Shown here: positions 16,004 to 26,131 of the stretch, piece after piece
Layout of the letters: each line of letters begins with the position of its first letter
Numbering within the stretch: the stretch's first letter is position 1
Assembly: GCA_004552725.1 (NCBI GenBank)
Contig: SFNM01000005.1
Location: 1 to 40,404 of the forward strand
Direction: 5' to 3'
Length of the DNA: 40,404 nucleotides
Source: Bacteroidales bacterium
GTDB taxonomy: Bacteria; Bacteroidota; Bacteroidia; Bacteroidales; Muribaculaceae
Translations under genes and position numbers: made by a program
The notes under the pieces: model-generated
Seen by the model: the letters and a program-made list of their open reading frames with translations, nothing else
Told to the model about the DNA's origin: nothing
The model's database searches: none

Positions 16004-19000
16004 ATGAAAAAGCTGTTTCTCTTACTTGTGGCAGTGCTTTCCATCGGATTGTATGCGTCGGCTCAGACGCGTACCGTCACCGGTACTGTCATCGACGCCG
16101 AAACTGAAGAGCCCGCTCTCGGTGCTTCAGTTGTACCAGCAGGCGAGCAGTTGGGCGTTGTTGCCGACTATGACGGTAACTTCTCACTGGTCGTAGCAGC
16201 TAATGTTACCCACATTACCGTTACCTACATCGGTTTTGACCCCGTCACCGTGCCCATCGGCGATGGCAAAAACCTGGTAATTCGTCTGCAAAAGGCCAAC
16301 AACGCCCTCGACGAAGTGATCGCCGTGGCTTACGGTACTGCCAAACGTGCTGAGTACACCGGCTCTGCAGGTGTTGTGAAATCAGAACAACTCGAAAATG
16401 CACTCGTGTCGAACATTACCCAAGCCCTTAGCGGTAACGTGGCCGGTGTGCAAACCTTCAGCTCTGATGGCGCTCCCGGCTCCGCTCCCTCCATCCAAAT
16501 TCGCGGTACAGGCTCTATCAACGCCTCGTCCTCGCCTTTGTATGTAGTAGACGGTGTGCCCTACCAAGGCTCCATCGGCAATATCTCTCCCGCCGACATC
16601 GAATCGATGGTTGTGCTCAAGGACGCTGCCTCCACCGCTCTGTACGGTGCTCGCGGTGCTAACGGTGTTGTGCTCATCACCACCCGCTCCGGTAAGCAAG
16701 GTAAAGCCCGCATCGACGTGAACGCTCGCTGGGGTGTCAATACCCGCGCCGTGCCCATGTACGATGTAATCGACGACCCCCGCATGTTCATGGAACAAAC
16801 TTACGTGGCTATGGCCAACTCCCGCACCCGTATCTACGGCGAAGACGACGCTTTGGCTAACGCTTACGTAAACCAAAACATCTGGAACCGTTACGGTTAC
16901 CAAACTTGGACTATCCCCGCCGGCCAACAAGCCTTCAACCTCGCCGGTAAGTTCAACCCTAACGCTACCATGGGTTACACCGATGGCCGCTACTACTGGC
17001 AACCCGATGATTGGGAAGACGAAGCCCTCATCAACGGCCTCCGTCAAGAATACTCTCTGTCGATCACCGGCGGTACCGATCGCATGCAATACTATGTATC
17101 GGGCACCTACCTCACCGACGAAGGTATCATTAAAGGTTCTCACTTCAATCGTCTGACCGCTCGTACCCGCGTTGACTACCAAGCTCTCGATTGGTTGAAA
17201 ATCGGTACCGACATCTCCTACATCTACTCCAACACCGCTTATCCCGGTGAAAACACCAACGATTCAGGCACTTCCTCGGGCAACGCTTTCTACTTCATCA
17301 ACAAGCTCGCCCCCGTTTATCCTATGTACGTGCGCAACCCCGACGGTTCGATCATGTACAACGAACTCTACGGCAACCCCATCTACGACTATGGTGACGG
17401 TATCGACTACGGTAACGGCATGATAGGTACTACTCGTATGCCCCAAGGCAACCCGATTGGCCAGCTGATGTACGATGTGAACGACTACCTCGACGACATC
17501 ATCGATGCCAAGTGGTACGCTATCCTCACCCCCGTCAAAGGCCTCACCCTTACTCAAAAAGTAAACTACTTCGTTGACAACGCTCGCACTCACTCCCTCG
17601 CCAACGGCCTCTACGGTCAATTCCGCGCCAACGGCGGTCAAGTATTGCAAGTGGCTAACCGCAGCATGGTTACCTCGCTCCAAAGCTTGGCTAACTACAC
17701 CATCACCTTCAACGAAATCCACACCATCGCTGCTTTGCTTGGTTATGAATCCGAAGACATCCGTACCGAATACGTTGAAGGTATCGGTGACAACCTCTAC
17801 CAACCCACCGTTCCCTTCGTGAACAACACTATCGACAACAAGAAAGGCTACGGCGCTTACGGCGAACTCTCGCACCGCGGCGTATTCTTCCAAGGCAAAT
17901 ACACCTTGATGGATCGCTACTACTTGATGGGTTCTATCCGTCGCGACGGTTCTTCTCGCTTCGCTCCCGGTCACCGTTGGGGTACCTTCTGGTCACTCTC
18001 CGCAGGTTGGGACCTCGCTAAAGAAGACTTCATGATGACTGCCCGTGAAAACTGGCTCGACGTGTTCAAATTCCGTGCATCGTTCGGTCAAACCGGTAAC
18101 GACCGCATCGGTAACTCTACCTTCAACCAACCCTGGGCCGACTTCTATCAAGTAACCGGTGCCGACGGCGTATTCTCCGATGGTACTCTGGTTCAAAAAG
18201 GTAACCCCGAACTAACTTGGGAAAAATCCAACTCGTTCAACATTGGCTTCGACTTCAGCATCCTCAAAGGCAAACTGACCGGTACCGCTGAATTCTTCAA
18301 TCGCCAAACCGACGACATGCTCTTCTCTCTGCCCGTGGCTCCCTCGCTCGGTTACAGCTCCATCCCCTCCAACGTTGGTTCGCTCCGTAACAACGGCTTC
18401 GAAGTGGAACTCACCTACACTCCCATCCGTAACCGCAACGTCAACTGGGAAATCTTCGCCAACCTCACCTACGGTAAGAACAAAGTGCTCAAACTCGCTC
18501 CCGAAATCCTCAACGAAAAGGGCGAATGGGTAGCCGGCACCTACCGTCGCATGCGCGAAGGCCACTCCATGTACGAACTCTACATGCCCGTTTACGCAGG
18601 CGTTGACACCGACCCCGAAAGCCCCACTGCCGGTTACGCTATGTACCTCGCTCTGGACGAAGACGGCATGGAATACAAAACTGCCGACTGGTCAGTGGCT
18701 CGTACCACCAACTCCAAATACACTGAAGACCTCTCGCCCGACGTATACGGCGGCTTCGGCACCCGTGTAAGCTTCTTCGGCGTGGACTTCTCCATCCAAT
18801 GCGCTTACCAACTCGGCGGCCAACTCCTCGACTATGGTTACATGGACTTGATGGGCGACGGTTCCTCCGTGGGTGCTTGGCACAAAGACGTAATTGGTGC
18901 TTGGAACCCCGCTGCTAACATCAACAGCGACATCCCCATGCTTATCACCGAAGGCAAATACCAATACGCAAACGCCACCTCTACTCGCTTCCTCACCTCC

Positions 19001-19225
19001 AGCGACTACCTGAGCATCAACAACATCACCCTCGGTTACACCCTGCCTAACCGCTGGCTCAACAAGCTCGGTATCCAAAGCTGCCGCGTATATGGCGCTG
19101 CTGAAAACGTAGCCCTCTTCTCCGCTCGCAAAGGTCTTGACCCCCGTCAAGGCTTCCTGAGCTCCGATAACTCTACCTACTCGCCCATTCGTGCCATCTC
19201 GGGCGGTATCCAAATCTCCTTCTAA
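16004..19225 (+). CDS. SusC/RagA TonB-linked outer-membrane transporter
   Basis: The protein is 1073 residues. A signal peptide (1-20, ending ASAQ) is followed by a carboxypeptidase-regulatory-like beta domain (about 22-98), then the TonB-box-like segment LDEVIAVAYG (102-111). The plug domain (about 115-225) contains IQIRGTGSINASSSPLYVVDG and LKDAASTALYGARGANGVVLITT, and a 22-strand barrel ends in an aromatic Phe (G-G-I-Q-I-S-F). It imports a nutrient through the outer membrane using TonB energy, with SusD as lid. There is no N-terminal signalling extension, so it is not a sigma-factor-linked transducer. Substrate unknown: no glycosidase, HTCS or sigma/anti-sigma pair adjoins it, and RagA-like peptide uptake is as possible as glycan uptake. 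Confidence 0.95.
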   Translation: MKKLFLLLVAVLSIGLYASAQTRTVTGTVIDAETEEPALGASVVPAGEQLGVVADYDGNFSLVVAANVTHITVTYIGFDPVTVPIGDGKNLVIRLQKANNALDEVIAVAYGTAKRAEYTGSAGVVKSEQLENALVSNITQALSGNVAGVQTFSSDGAPGSAPSIQIRGTGSINASSSPLYVVDGVPYQGSIGNISPADIESMVVLKDAASTALYGARGANGVVLITTRSGKQGKARIDVNARWGVNTRAVPMYDVIDDPRMFMEQTYVAMANSRTRIYGEDDALANAYVNQNIWNRYGYQTWTIPAGQQAFNLAGKFNPNATMGYTDGRYYWQPDDWEDEALINGLRQEYSLSITGGTDRMQYYVSGTYLTDEGIIKGSHFNRLTARTRVDYQALDWLKIGTDISYIYSNTAYPGENTNDSGTSSGNAFYFINKLAPVYPMYVRNPDGSIMYNELYGNPIYDYGDGIDYGNGMIGTTRMPQGNPIGQLMYDVNDYLDDIIDAKWYAILTPVKGLTLTQKVNYFVDNARTHSLANGLYGQFRANGGQVLQVANRSMVTSLQSLANYTITFNEIHTIAALLGYESEDIRTEYVEGIGDNLYQPTVPFVNNTIDNKKGYGAYGELSHRGVFFQGKYTLMDRYYLMGSIRRDGSSRFAPGHRWGTFWSLSAGWDLAKEDFMMTARENWLDVFKFRASFGQTGNDRIGNSTFNQPWADFYQVTGADGVFSDGTLVQKGNPELTWEKSNSFNIGFDFSILKGKLTGTAEFFNRQTDDMLFSLPVAPSLGYSSIPSNVGSLRNNGFEVELTYTPIRNRNVNWEIFANLTYGKNKVLKLAPEILNEKGEWVAGTYRRMREGHSMYELYMPVYAGVDTDPESPTAGYAMYLALDEDGMEYKTADWSVARTTNSKYTEDLSPDVYGGFGTRVSFFGVDFSIQCAYQLGGQLLDYGYMDLMGDGSSVGAWHKDVIGAWNPAANINSDIPMLITEGKYQYANATSTRFLTSSDYLSINNITLGYTLPNRWLNKLGIQSCRVYGAAENVALFSARKGLDPRQGFLSSDNSTYSPIRAISGGIQISF

Positions 19226-19253
19226 TTAATCACTTCATCTGATTATTAAAGAA

Positions 19254-20891
19254 ATGAAAAATTTAGTAAAATACATCGCGGTTGGTCTGGCTGCCGTCTC
19301 GGTTGCCTCTTGCGCCGACCTCGACACCGAATACCTTGGCAACTACGTTAGCGCCGACCAAAAAGCCGACGCCCACGCTGCCAAGCCCGAACTCGGCACT
19401 TCAGGCGTGACCGCTGTCACCGCCCAATTCTACCTCTATGGTCAAGTTTCGGAAAACCACTTCGACTTCGGCTACCCCGGCATCATGATCGGCCTGGACT
19501 CACAAACAGCCGACTTCAACGGCGGTAACTCCGGTTACAACTGGTTCCGCAACTGGCAAATGTTCTCCAACCCCACTCCCACCGGTATTCCTACCGCCAT
19601 GGCGTGGTACCACATGTACAAGCAAATCAAGCTCGAGAACGACCTGCTCGCTTCCATCGACCCCGAAACCACCGATGCAACCAACCTCTTCTACATGGCT
19701 CAAGGCCTGGCCGTGCGCTCCTTCAACTACTGGGTGCTCGCTAACCTCTACGCCTTTAACTATCAAGTGGATGCTACCGCTCCTTGCGTGCCCATCATCA
19801 CTGAAAAGAACCAAGAAGAGGCTTCTATTAACGGTTGCCCCCGCGCTTCCGTAAAAGAAGTTTACGACCAAATCTTCGCCGACATCGACCTCGCTATCAC
19901 CAGCTTGGAAAAGAGCGGCCTGCAACCCTCGGCTATCATTGCTTCCAAGAGCAAACGCCTCGTTTCCCTCGCTGTGGCTTACGGTCTGCGCGCTCGCTAC
20001 AACATGTCGATCGGCAACTACGCTGCTGCCGCTTCCGATGCCCAAAACGCTATCAACAACTTCAACGGCTCGCCTTACACCATCCAACAGCTGATGCGTC
20101 CCGGTTTCACCAACATCGACGACCAATCTTGGATGTGGGGTATCGCTACTGCTGAAACCGACCGCGTTGTTACCACCGGTATCGTAAACTTCCCCTCGCA
20201 CATTTGCTCCTTGGCTTACGGTTACACCGAAGTAGGTGGCTGGCGCTACTGCTCCCAAGACCTCTACAACCAGATCCCCAACACCGACGTGCGCAAAGGT
20301 TGGTTCCTCAACGAATCTTTCACCTCCGACCACCTCAACGCTGCTGAACAAGAATACATCAACAACTACGTTGGCGCTTGGACTTTGGAAGAAACTCAGA
20401 AGCCTTTCATCTACCCCTACACCAACGTGAAGTACGGCTCTTATCAAGATGTTATCGAGCAATCCACCAACGCTTCCGATATCCCCATGATGCGTGTTGA
20501 AGAAATGTACCTCATTCTGGCCGAAGCTCAAGCCATGTCGGGCAATCCCGGTGCCGGTAAAACCACTCTCGAAACCCTTATCCGCACCTATCGTAACCCC
20601 GCTTACACCTGCTCCGCTTCCGACGCTGCCGGTATCCAAGAAGAAGTATTCCAACAAAAACGCGTGGAACTCTGGGGTGAAGGCCTCATGTGGTTCGACT
20701 ACATGCGTCTGAACAAAGGCGTTAACCGCCTCAACGCAATGGCCCCCAGCGCCTTCCGCTTTGACATGCCCGCCGGCTCGCCCCAATTCATCTATTGCAT
20801 TCCTAACGGTGAAATCACCGCTAACAAGCAAATCAGCGACGCCGACAACAACCCGTCCTCTTCTCGTCCTATCCCGGTGCCCAATAACTAA
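19254..20891 (+). CDS. SusD/RagB surface lipoprotein
   Basis: The 545-residue lipoprotein (signal MKNLVKYIAVG...VASC, lipidated Cys20) caps the SusC barrel and captures substrate. It has the helical TPR-like scaffold: AEARA-like blocks QGLAVRSFNYWVLANLYAF, SLAVAYGLRARYNMSIGNY, then RVEEMYLILAEAQAMSGN and the C-terminal signature QKRVELWGEGLMWFDYMRL. It ends in the usual I-P-x-x-E block (IPNGEITAN). Starts 28 bp after SusC. In SusD proteins substrate is bound by aromatic side chains on the outer face; these cannot be identified here without a structure. Confidence 0.94.
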   Translation: MKNLVKYIAVGLAAVSVASCADLDTEYLGNYVSADQKADAHAAKPELGTSGVTAVTAQFYLYGQVSENHFDFGYPGIMIGLDSQTADFNGGNSGYNWFRNWQMFSNPTPTGIPTAMAWYHMYKQIKLENDLLASIDPETTDATNLFYMAQGLAVRSFNYWVLANLYAFNYQVDATAPCVPIITEKNQEEASINGCPRASVKEVYDQIFADIDLAITSLEKSGLQPSAIIASKSKRLVSLAVAYGLRARYNMSIGNYAAAASDAQNAINNFNGSPYTIQQLMRPGFTNIDDQSWMWGIATAETDRVVTTGIVNFPSHICSLAYGYTEVGGWRYCSQDLYNQIPNTDVRKGWFLNESFTSDHLNAAEQEYINNYVGAWTLEETQKPFIYPYTNVKYGSYQDVIEQSTNASDIPMMRVEEMYLILAEAQAMSGNPGAGKTTLETLIRTYRNPAYTCSASDAAGIQEEVFQQKRVELWGEGLMWFDYMRLNKGVNRLNAMAPSAFRFDMPAGSPQFIYCIPNGEITANKQISDADNNPSSSRPIPVPNN

Positions 20892-20926
20892 GCTTTCGAC
20901 ATTCAATATTTCAATATCGAATAACT

Positions 20927-22810
20927 ATGAAATTATTTAAATCATCAATATTAGCCGCCATTGCTCTCGTAGGCTTCTCGTTCACTGCCTGCGACGACGA
21001 CAATGATTACGTGCCCGGCGCGCAGTCGCAAGGTGTCTACTTTGCTAACATCCCCGGCAACGCTATCGCTCTGGAAAAGGACGGCACTCAATTTGAGGTG
21101 ACGGTAAGCCGCCAAGGCTCATCTGCCTCCAACACCTACAATATAATCGCTGAGTACAACGATGAAATCTTCACCGTGCCCTCCACAGTGACCTTCACCG
21201 ACGGCTCCAATACCGCCTCTATCTTCATCGGCTACAACGCTGCTCTGCTCGGCACGGACAACGCTGAAGAAATCACCCTCTCGTTCGACGAAGGTGCTGA
21301 CATCTGCGCTTACGGCCTCTCTTCCGTGACTTTCACTGTATCAATTCCTATCGACTGGACTCCTTGGGCAAAGCTCCAAGAAGGTACCGGTGACTACACC
21401 TACACCGTTTGGTTCAAAGGCGATGATCCCGGTCTGCCCGTCGACATCCGCACAGACCGCGACAACCCCGACAAAGCTCAAGTGCGCATCTCCAAATGGG
21501 GCAACGATATGGAACTGTTCATTGACCTTAACCTCGCTACCGGCGAATGCCGTGTGCCCCAACAAGACATCAATGATACCTACGGCGACTATGGCGCTGT
21601 TTCCATCATTGACTACAACACATATTTGGAAAACATTGGTAAAGCTGATCAGCCAGCTTCGTTCTTCGACAGCGAAACCGGTCTCTTCCAACTCTATGTT
21701 CTCTATCAAGTGTCAGCCGGCGTATTGGCAGACAACTACGAGACTTTCCAAGTACATGGCTACAAAGACTACTCTGTAGCTCTCAAATACGAAGGTATCC
21801 TTACCACTGCTTCTAATGACGTATTCGCTACCTTCGTTGCCAACATCGGCGCTGACGTATCCGAAACTCGCATCGCTGTAGCCGACGCTAACGTCACCTC
21901 CGCCAACGACTTGGTACAAGGTGTGGTTGACGGCTCCGCTGAATACGACGTAGTAGAAGGCACCGGCGCTCTCAACATCCGCGTGCCCCTCTACGAACCC
22001 GCTACCTACAACGCTGCTATCGTTACCTTCGCCAACGGCGAACCCAAGAACTACGTAACCACCCGCTTCGTTTACGCCGGCAGCGGTGGCGGTGATGCAG
22101 CTGAATGGACTGAACGTGGCCAAGGTATCATCGTCGACGGTTGGATTACCGCTATGTTCAACTTCGAAGACAAAGATGGCAACCCCATTCCTTACGACAA
22201 AATCGCTTGGCCTTTCATCGTTGAAGAATCCAACGTTAATCCCGGGCTCTATCGCCTGAAAGAACTCTGGACCAACGAGGATTGCCACTTCACCTACTTG
22301 AACCTTAACCAAAACAGCACTCCCACCGACATTCTGCTCGATGCCACCAACCCCAACTGCGTGAAACTCGAACCCCAATACTCCGGCTTCACCTTCAAGC
22401 AGCAAACCAAATTGCTCGACTTCTACGTAGCTAACTACGCCGGCCTGCTCAAATACTTCGACGAAATGACCGACGAACAGCTCATCGAAGCAGGCGTAGC
22501 TGAAGGCTTTGAAGGCCCGGTATTCTACACCTTCCCCTGGATATCCTACGGTCCCATCGACGACGTTAACTCTTGGGGCTACATCCCCGTTGACAAAACC
22601 AGCGACGACTATGCCTTCCAATCCGGTATCTACTTCCAATTCCTCGATACCGATGCAACCTATCGTCCTGCTAAGTTCCGTACCGCCAACCACAAGGCTC
22701 AAAGCATCGACCTTCGAAATTGGCGCAAGGACTTCCGCACCAACCTCATCCGCAAGATTGCTAACCGCCCGATGCAAACCATTTCGGCAACTCCTCGCAT
22801 CCGCTTCTAA
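20927..22810 (+). CDS. Surface lipoprotein of the SusCD locus, unknown ligand
   Basis: The protein is 627 residues with lipoprotein signal ending FTAC (Cys22) and immediately DDD, an acid-rich start of the type that routes lipoproteins to the cell surface in Bacteroidetes. Residues about 30-140 look like a Calx-beta/immunoglobulin-like sandwich (V-T-V-S-R-Q-G, SVTFTVSI). The remainder is aromatic-rich beta structure of no family I can name (WTPWAKLQEGTGDYTYTVWF onward). In place it matches SusE/SusF-type or RagB-associated accessory binding proteins. The C terminus is strikingly basic (N-W-R-K-D-F-R-T and onward). Starts 35 bp after SusD and is followed by a strong terminator. Confidence 0.7.
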   Translation: MKLFKSSILAAIALVGFSFTACDDDNDYVPGAQSQGVYFANIPGNAIALEKDGTQFEVTVSRQGSSASNTYNIIAEYNDEIFTVPSTVTFTDGSNTASIFIGYNAALLGTDNAEEITLSFDEGADICAYGLSSVTFTVSIPIDWTPWAKLQEGTGDYTYTVWFKGDDPGLPVDIRTDRDNPDKAQVRISKWGNDMELFIDLNLATGECRVPQQDINDTYGDYGAVSIIDYNTYLENIGKADQPASFFDSETGLFQLYVLYQVSAGVLADNYETFQVHGYKDYSVALKYEGILTTASNDVFATFVANIGADVSETRIAVADANVTSANDLVQGVVDGSAEYDVVEGTGALNIRVPLYEPATYNAAIVTFANGEPKNYVTTRFVYAGSGGGDAAEWTERGQGIIVDGWITAMFNFEDKDGNPIPYDKIAWPFIVEESNVNPGLYRLKELWTNEDCHFTYLNLNQNSTPTDILLDATNPNCVKLEPQYSGFTFKQQTKLLDFYVANYAGLLKYFDEMTDEQLIEAGVAEGFEGPVFYTFPWISYGPIDDVNSWGYIPVDKTSDDYAFQSGIYFQFLDTDATYRPAKFRTANHKAQSIDLRNWRKDFRTNLIRKIANRPMQTISATPRIRF

Positions 22811-22829
22811 TTCTCCAATTAGATAACTC

Positions 22830-22864
22830 AAAAAAAGCGCGACCACATCGGCCGCGCTTTTTTT
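22830..22864 (+). terminator. Terminator of the SusCD operon
   Basis: A 12-base stem (A7-GCGCG, 22830-22841, with CGCGC-T7, 22853-22864) closes an 11-base loop and ends in a T run. It is a classical intrinsic terminator and separates the operon from glnS. Confidence 0.92.
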
Positions 22865-22909
22865 ATACACTTTTTTCGCCCTATAATCTTCTCTTTCAAA
22901 AGATTTTCG

Positions 22910-22917
22910 TAACTTTG
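22910..22917 (+). promoter_or_regulatory. glnS promoter -7 box
   Basis: TAACTTTG is an exact match to TAnnTTTG, 21 bases before the glnS ATG. No clear -33 TTTG was found at the right distance. Confidence 0.55.
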
Positions 22918-22938
22918 CACTTTAAAAGTGCATACATT

Positions 22939-24642
22939 ATGACTGAAATCAACAAAGAACAAGAATCCAACGAGCCTCGTGGCCTCAACTTTGTAGAACA
23001 AGAAGTATATGCCGACTTGCAAGCCGGCAAAAATGGCGGACGCCTGAACACACGTTTCCCGCCCGAACCCAACGGCTATCTCCACATCGGCCATGCCAAA
23101 GCCATCTGCATGGACTTCGGCGTCGCTGAAAAGTTCGGCGGCACGTGCAACCTACGCTTTGATGACACCAATCCCGTGAAGGAAGACGTGGAATACGTCG
23201 ACTCCATTCGCGAAGATATCCACTGGCTGGGCTTCGACTGGGGCAACCGCGAATACTATGCCTCCGACTATTTTCCCCAGTTGTTCGACCTCGCTTGCCG
23301 CCTGATTAAGGAGGGCAAGGCTTACGTCGACGACCAAACTTCCGAACAAATCGCCGCCCAGAAGGGTTCGCCCACAGAACCCGGCATCGAAAGCCCCTTC
23401 CGCAACCGCACTCCCGAGGAGAACCTCGACCTATTCCTGCGCATGAACGCCGGCGAATTTGAGGAAGGCGCTCGCGTGCTCCGTGCCAAAATCGATATGG
23501 CTTCGTCGAATATGCACTTCCGCGACCCGATTATGTACCGCATAATCAAGCACCCGCACCACCGCACCGGCACCACCTGGAAAGTGTACCCCATGTACGA
23601 CTTCGCACATGGTCAGAGCGACTACTTCGAGGGTGTGACCCACTCAATCTGCACCTTGGAGTTCGTGCCTCACCGTCCTTTGTACGAATACTTCGTGCAC
23701 GAGTTGGCCGACGAAACCTACTGCCCGCGTCAGATTGAGTTCAACCGCCTCAACCTCACCTACACCGTGATGAGCAAGCGCAAACTGCTCACCCTGGTGA
23801 AGGAAGGCCTCGTGGCCGGTTGGGATGACCCCCGCATGCCCACCATCAGCGGCCTGCGCCGTCGCGGCTTCACCCCGCAATCTATCCGCAACTTCATCGA
23901 CACCATCGGCTACACCAAGTACGAAGCTCTCAACGATATTTCCCTGCTCGAACACGCTGTGCGCGACGACCTCAACCGCATCGCTACTCGCGTGATGGGC
24001 GTAATCAACCCCGTGAAACTCGTGCTCACCAACTATCCTGCCGACAAGGTTGAAACCGTCACCATGGAGAATAACCCCGAGCAAGAGGGTAGCGGCGTGC
24101 ACGAAATGCCCTTCTCGCGCGAAATATACATCGAGCGCGACGACTTTATGGAAAATCCGCCCAAAAAATTCTTCCGCCTCGCCCCGGGTGCCGAAGTGCG
24201 CCTCAAAGGTGCTTATATCATCAAGTGCGAGGACGTGGTGAAAGATGCCGAAGGCAACATCGTAGAAATTCGTTGCACCTACGACCCCGACACCCTCTCC
24301 GGCATGCCCGGTGCCAACCGCAAGGTGAAAGGCACCCTCCACTGGGTATCGGCTGCTCACGCTGTCGATGCTGAAGCGCGTATCTACGACCGTCTCTTCG
24401 CTGTGGAGAATCCTTCGGCCGAAGTCGACCGCGACTTCCGCGAACTCCTCAATCCCGAATCCCTCGTCGTTAAGACTGTGAAAGTGGAACCCTTCGTGGC
24501 TCAAAACGCCGCCCAAGGCGCCAAATTTCAGTTCCAACGTATCGGCTACTTCACCCCCGACTACGACTCCACCGCCGACCATTTGGTATTCAACCGCACC
24601 ATCGGCCTGCGCGACACTTGGGAAAAACTCCAAAAGAAGTAA
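22939..24642 (+). CDS. glnS: Glutaminyl-tRNA synthetase
   Basis: The 567-residue class I aminoacyl-tRNA synthetase charges tRNA-Gln directly. Motifs: RFPPEPNGYLHIGHAK with HIGH at 49-52, TRFDDTNP-like LRFDDTNP, P-M-Y-D-F-A-H (tRNA acceptor/glutamine site), and VMSKRKL as the KMSKS loop (about 278-282). The C-terminal half is the two-beta-barrel anticodon-binding domain. I chose the ATG at 22939; an upstream TTG would overlap the promoter box. Its presence suggests that Gln-tRNA is made directly rather than only through amidation. The next gene begins on the base after its stop codon. Confidence 0.96.
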   Translation: MTEINKEQESNEPRGLNFVEQEVYADLQAGKNGGRLNTRFPPEPNGYLHIGHAKAICMDFGVAEKFGGTCNLRFDDTNPVKEDVEYVDSIREDIHWLGFDWGNREYYASDYFPQLFDLACRLIKEGKAYVDDQTSEQIAAQKGSPTEPGIESPFRNRTPEENLDLFLRMNAGEFEEGARVLRAKIDMASSNMHFRDPIMYRIIKHPHHRTGTTWKVYPMYDFAHGQSDYFEGVTHSICTLEFVPHRPLYEYFVHELADETYCPRQIEFNRLNLTYTVMSKRKLLTLVKEGLVAGWDDPRMPTISGLRRRGFTPQSIRNFIDTIGYTKYEALNDISLLEHAVRDDLNRIATRVMGVINPVKLVLTNYPADKVETVTMENNPEQEGSGVHEMPFSREIYIERDDFMENPPKKFFRLAPGAEVRLKGAYIIKCEDVVKDAEGNIVEIRCTYDPDTLSGMPGANRKVKGTLHWVSAAHAVDAEARIYDRLFAVENPSAEVDRDFRELLNPESLVVKTVKVEPFVAQNAAQGAKFQFQRIGYFTPDYDSTADHLVFNRTIGLRDTWEKLQKK

Positions 24643-26064
24643 ATGAACTATAACGAAGACAAAGAACGCGCCGAACTGCTTCAACGCTTCGCCGCTGACC
24701 TCGCCAACTCCTTCTCCGAGCGTTACTACTCGGAGGAGGAACTTATGGAAATTTTCGACACCGCCGGCGACTACAACGACGACTATATGCAACTCGAAGC
24801 GCTCATGCTCGGTGCTCGCCTTTATCCTGATAGCACAGTGCTCACCGAGCGCCGCGCTATCTTCTTGCTCGGCTTCGAAGGCGATGCTTTCGAGCACTTT
24901 ATGAACTTGCACCAAGCCGACTCAACTCCCATCATGGAGTTGCTCAAAGTGCGCGCTCGCGTTTCTTCCGGTAGTTCAATCGATCGCGAAAAATTTGTCG
25001 CTGACTTCCTCGACCAGCATACACTTGACTCCGACGAGCTTGTAATCCAATTCGTTCGCACCATCGAAGACCTTGGCTTGATGCAATGGCTCAAGGACAA
25101 CTACGAAAAAATCGAAGCACGCGTGGAGTATAAGCCGGTATTGTACTACGAGGTTGCAGCCATCTGCTCCGATGCCGACTATGAGCTCGCAATCCGTGCA
25201 CTTGAAGCCCTCACCAATGCCGAACCATATTCTTCGGAATATTGGACCATGCTCGCCGGTGCATATATTGCCGCCAACCGTCGCGATGATGCCGCTACTG
25301 CCATCGAATATGCCCTCGCTATCAACCCCAAAGAGTTGGCTGCTCTCGAAAAGAAAATCATTTTAGAAGAACATAAGGGCTCAAAGTACGTCGACAAAAT
25401 CGTGGACCAAGTGCTTGATATCGACCCCACCAATCCCGACTTCAACATCCGCGCAATCGCTTACGCTGTGGCAAATTCCAGCAAAAAACGTCTTCGCAGC
25501 GTGCTCAAACGTGTGATGCCCTACTGCGCTTCCAGCCCTGAGGCTGTGTCCGCTTGCATCGGTTGCGACTATCCCGACCTCGACACGGTGTTTTCCAACC
25601 TTTACGATGCCCTGGGACCCGACGATAGTGCGCTTTGGGGCTCGTTGGTGATGATGGCCATCAATAAAAACGATCCCAACGCCATTAGAGCAATCTTAGA
25701 GTGCTTCCGCAAACATGGCACCCTGCTCAACAACCCCTTTGTTGCACTCCGGTTTGCCTACGACACCGACAATCTGGTTGCCGCATTGCAATTGTTCAAC
25801 AATGAAGACCACGCTCGAATTCTTTTCAGTCCGCAATACTTCATCCGCACCAACCTCATGCTCTTGATGCTCTATCTGCGCAACGACCCCTCGCAAGCAC
25901 TTGAGTGCATTAATATGATTTCCGATCACCTCGAGCAAGGTGCAGCCGCCTCGCCTTTGGAAATCTACGCCGTAAAAAATATCCTCCAAGACATCAAAAA
26001 ACGTCTCGGCTACAAACGCGCCACAGATTGGTACAAATACGACATAAATCACCTCTTGGCCTAA
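24643..26064 (+). CDS. TPR-like helical repeat protein
   Basis: The protein is 473 residues, acidic, cytoplasmic, with no signal peptide. It is built of helix pairs; the clearest TPR-like unit is about residues 188-235 (YELAIRALEALTNAEPYSSEYW, then AGAYIAANRRDDAATAIEYALAINP). It starts directly after the glnS stop, so it is co-expressed and coupled. Bacteroidetes genomes commonly carry uncharacterised TPR proteins in such places. No enzymatic motif is seen and the partner is unknown. Confidence 0.75.
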   Translation: MNYNEDKERAELLQRFAADLANSFSERYYSEEELMEIFDTAGDYNDDYMQLEALMLGARLYPDSTVLTERRAIFLLGFEGDAFEHFMNLHQADSTPIMELLKVRARVSSGSSIDREKFVADFLDQHTLDSDELVIQFVRTIEDLGLMQWLKDNYEKIEARVEYKPVLYYEVAAICSDADYELAIRALEALTNAEPYSSEYWTMLAGAYIAANRRDDAATAIEYALAINPKELAALEKKIILEEHKGSKYVDKIVDQVLDIDPTNPDFNIRAIAYAVANSSKKRLRSVLKRVMPYCASSPEAVSACIGCDYPDLDTVFSNLYDALGPDDSALWGSLVMMAINKNDPNAIRAILECFRKHGTLLNNPFVALRFAYDTDNLVAALQLFNNEDHARILFSPQYFIRTNLMLLMLYLRNDPSQALECINMISDHLEQGAAASPLEIYAVKNILQDIKKRLGYKRATDWYKYDINHLLA

Positions 26065-26113
26065 CTGCTTCGAAAAGTGAGTCTTAACACCATAATACCG
26101 ACGAATTTTTACC

Positions 26114-26121
26114 TATAATTG
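26114..26121 (+). promoter_or_regulatory. Possible promoter of the thioredoxin-helicase-fucosidase operon
   Basis: TATAATTG is one base off TAnnTTTG and ends 10 bases before the ATG at 26132. It would give a very short leader. The call is tentative. Confidence 0.35.
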
Positions 26122-26131
26122 CAACACTATT

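Noticed and set aside
16004..22810. Complete polysaccharide utilisation locus
   Set aside because: No glycoside hydrolase, sensor-regulator or sigma/anti-sigma pair adjoins the SusCD genes. The fucosidase is some 5 kb away in another operon.
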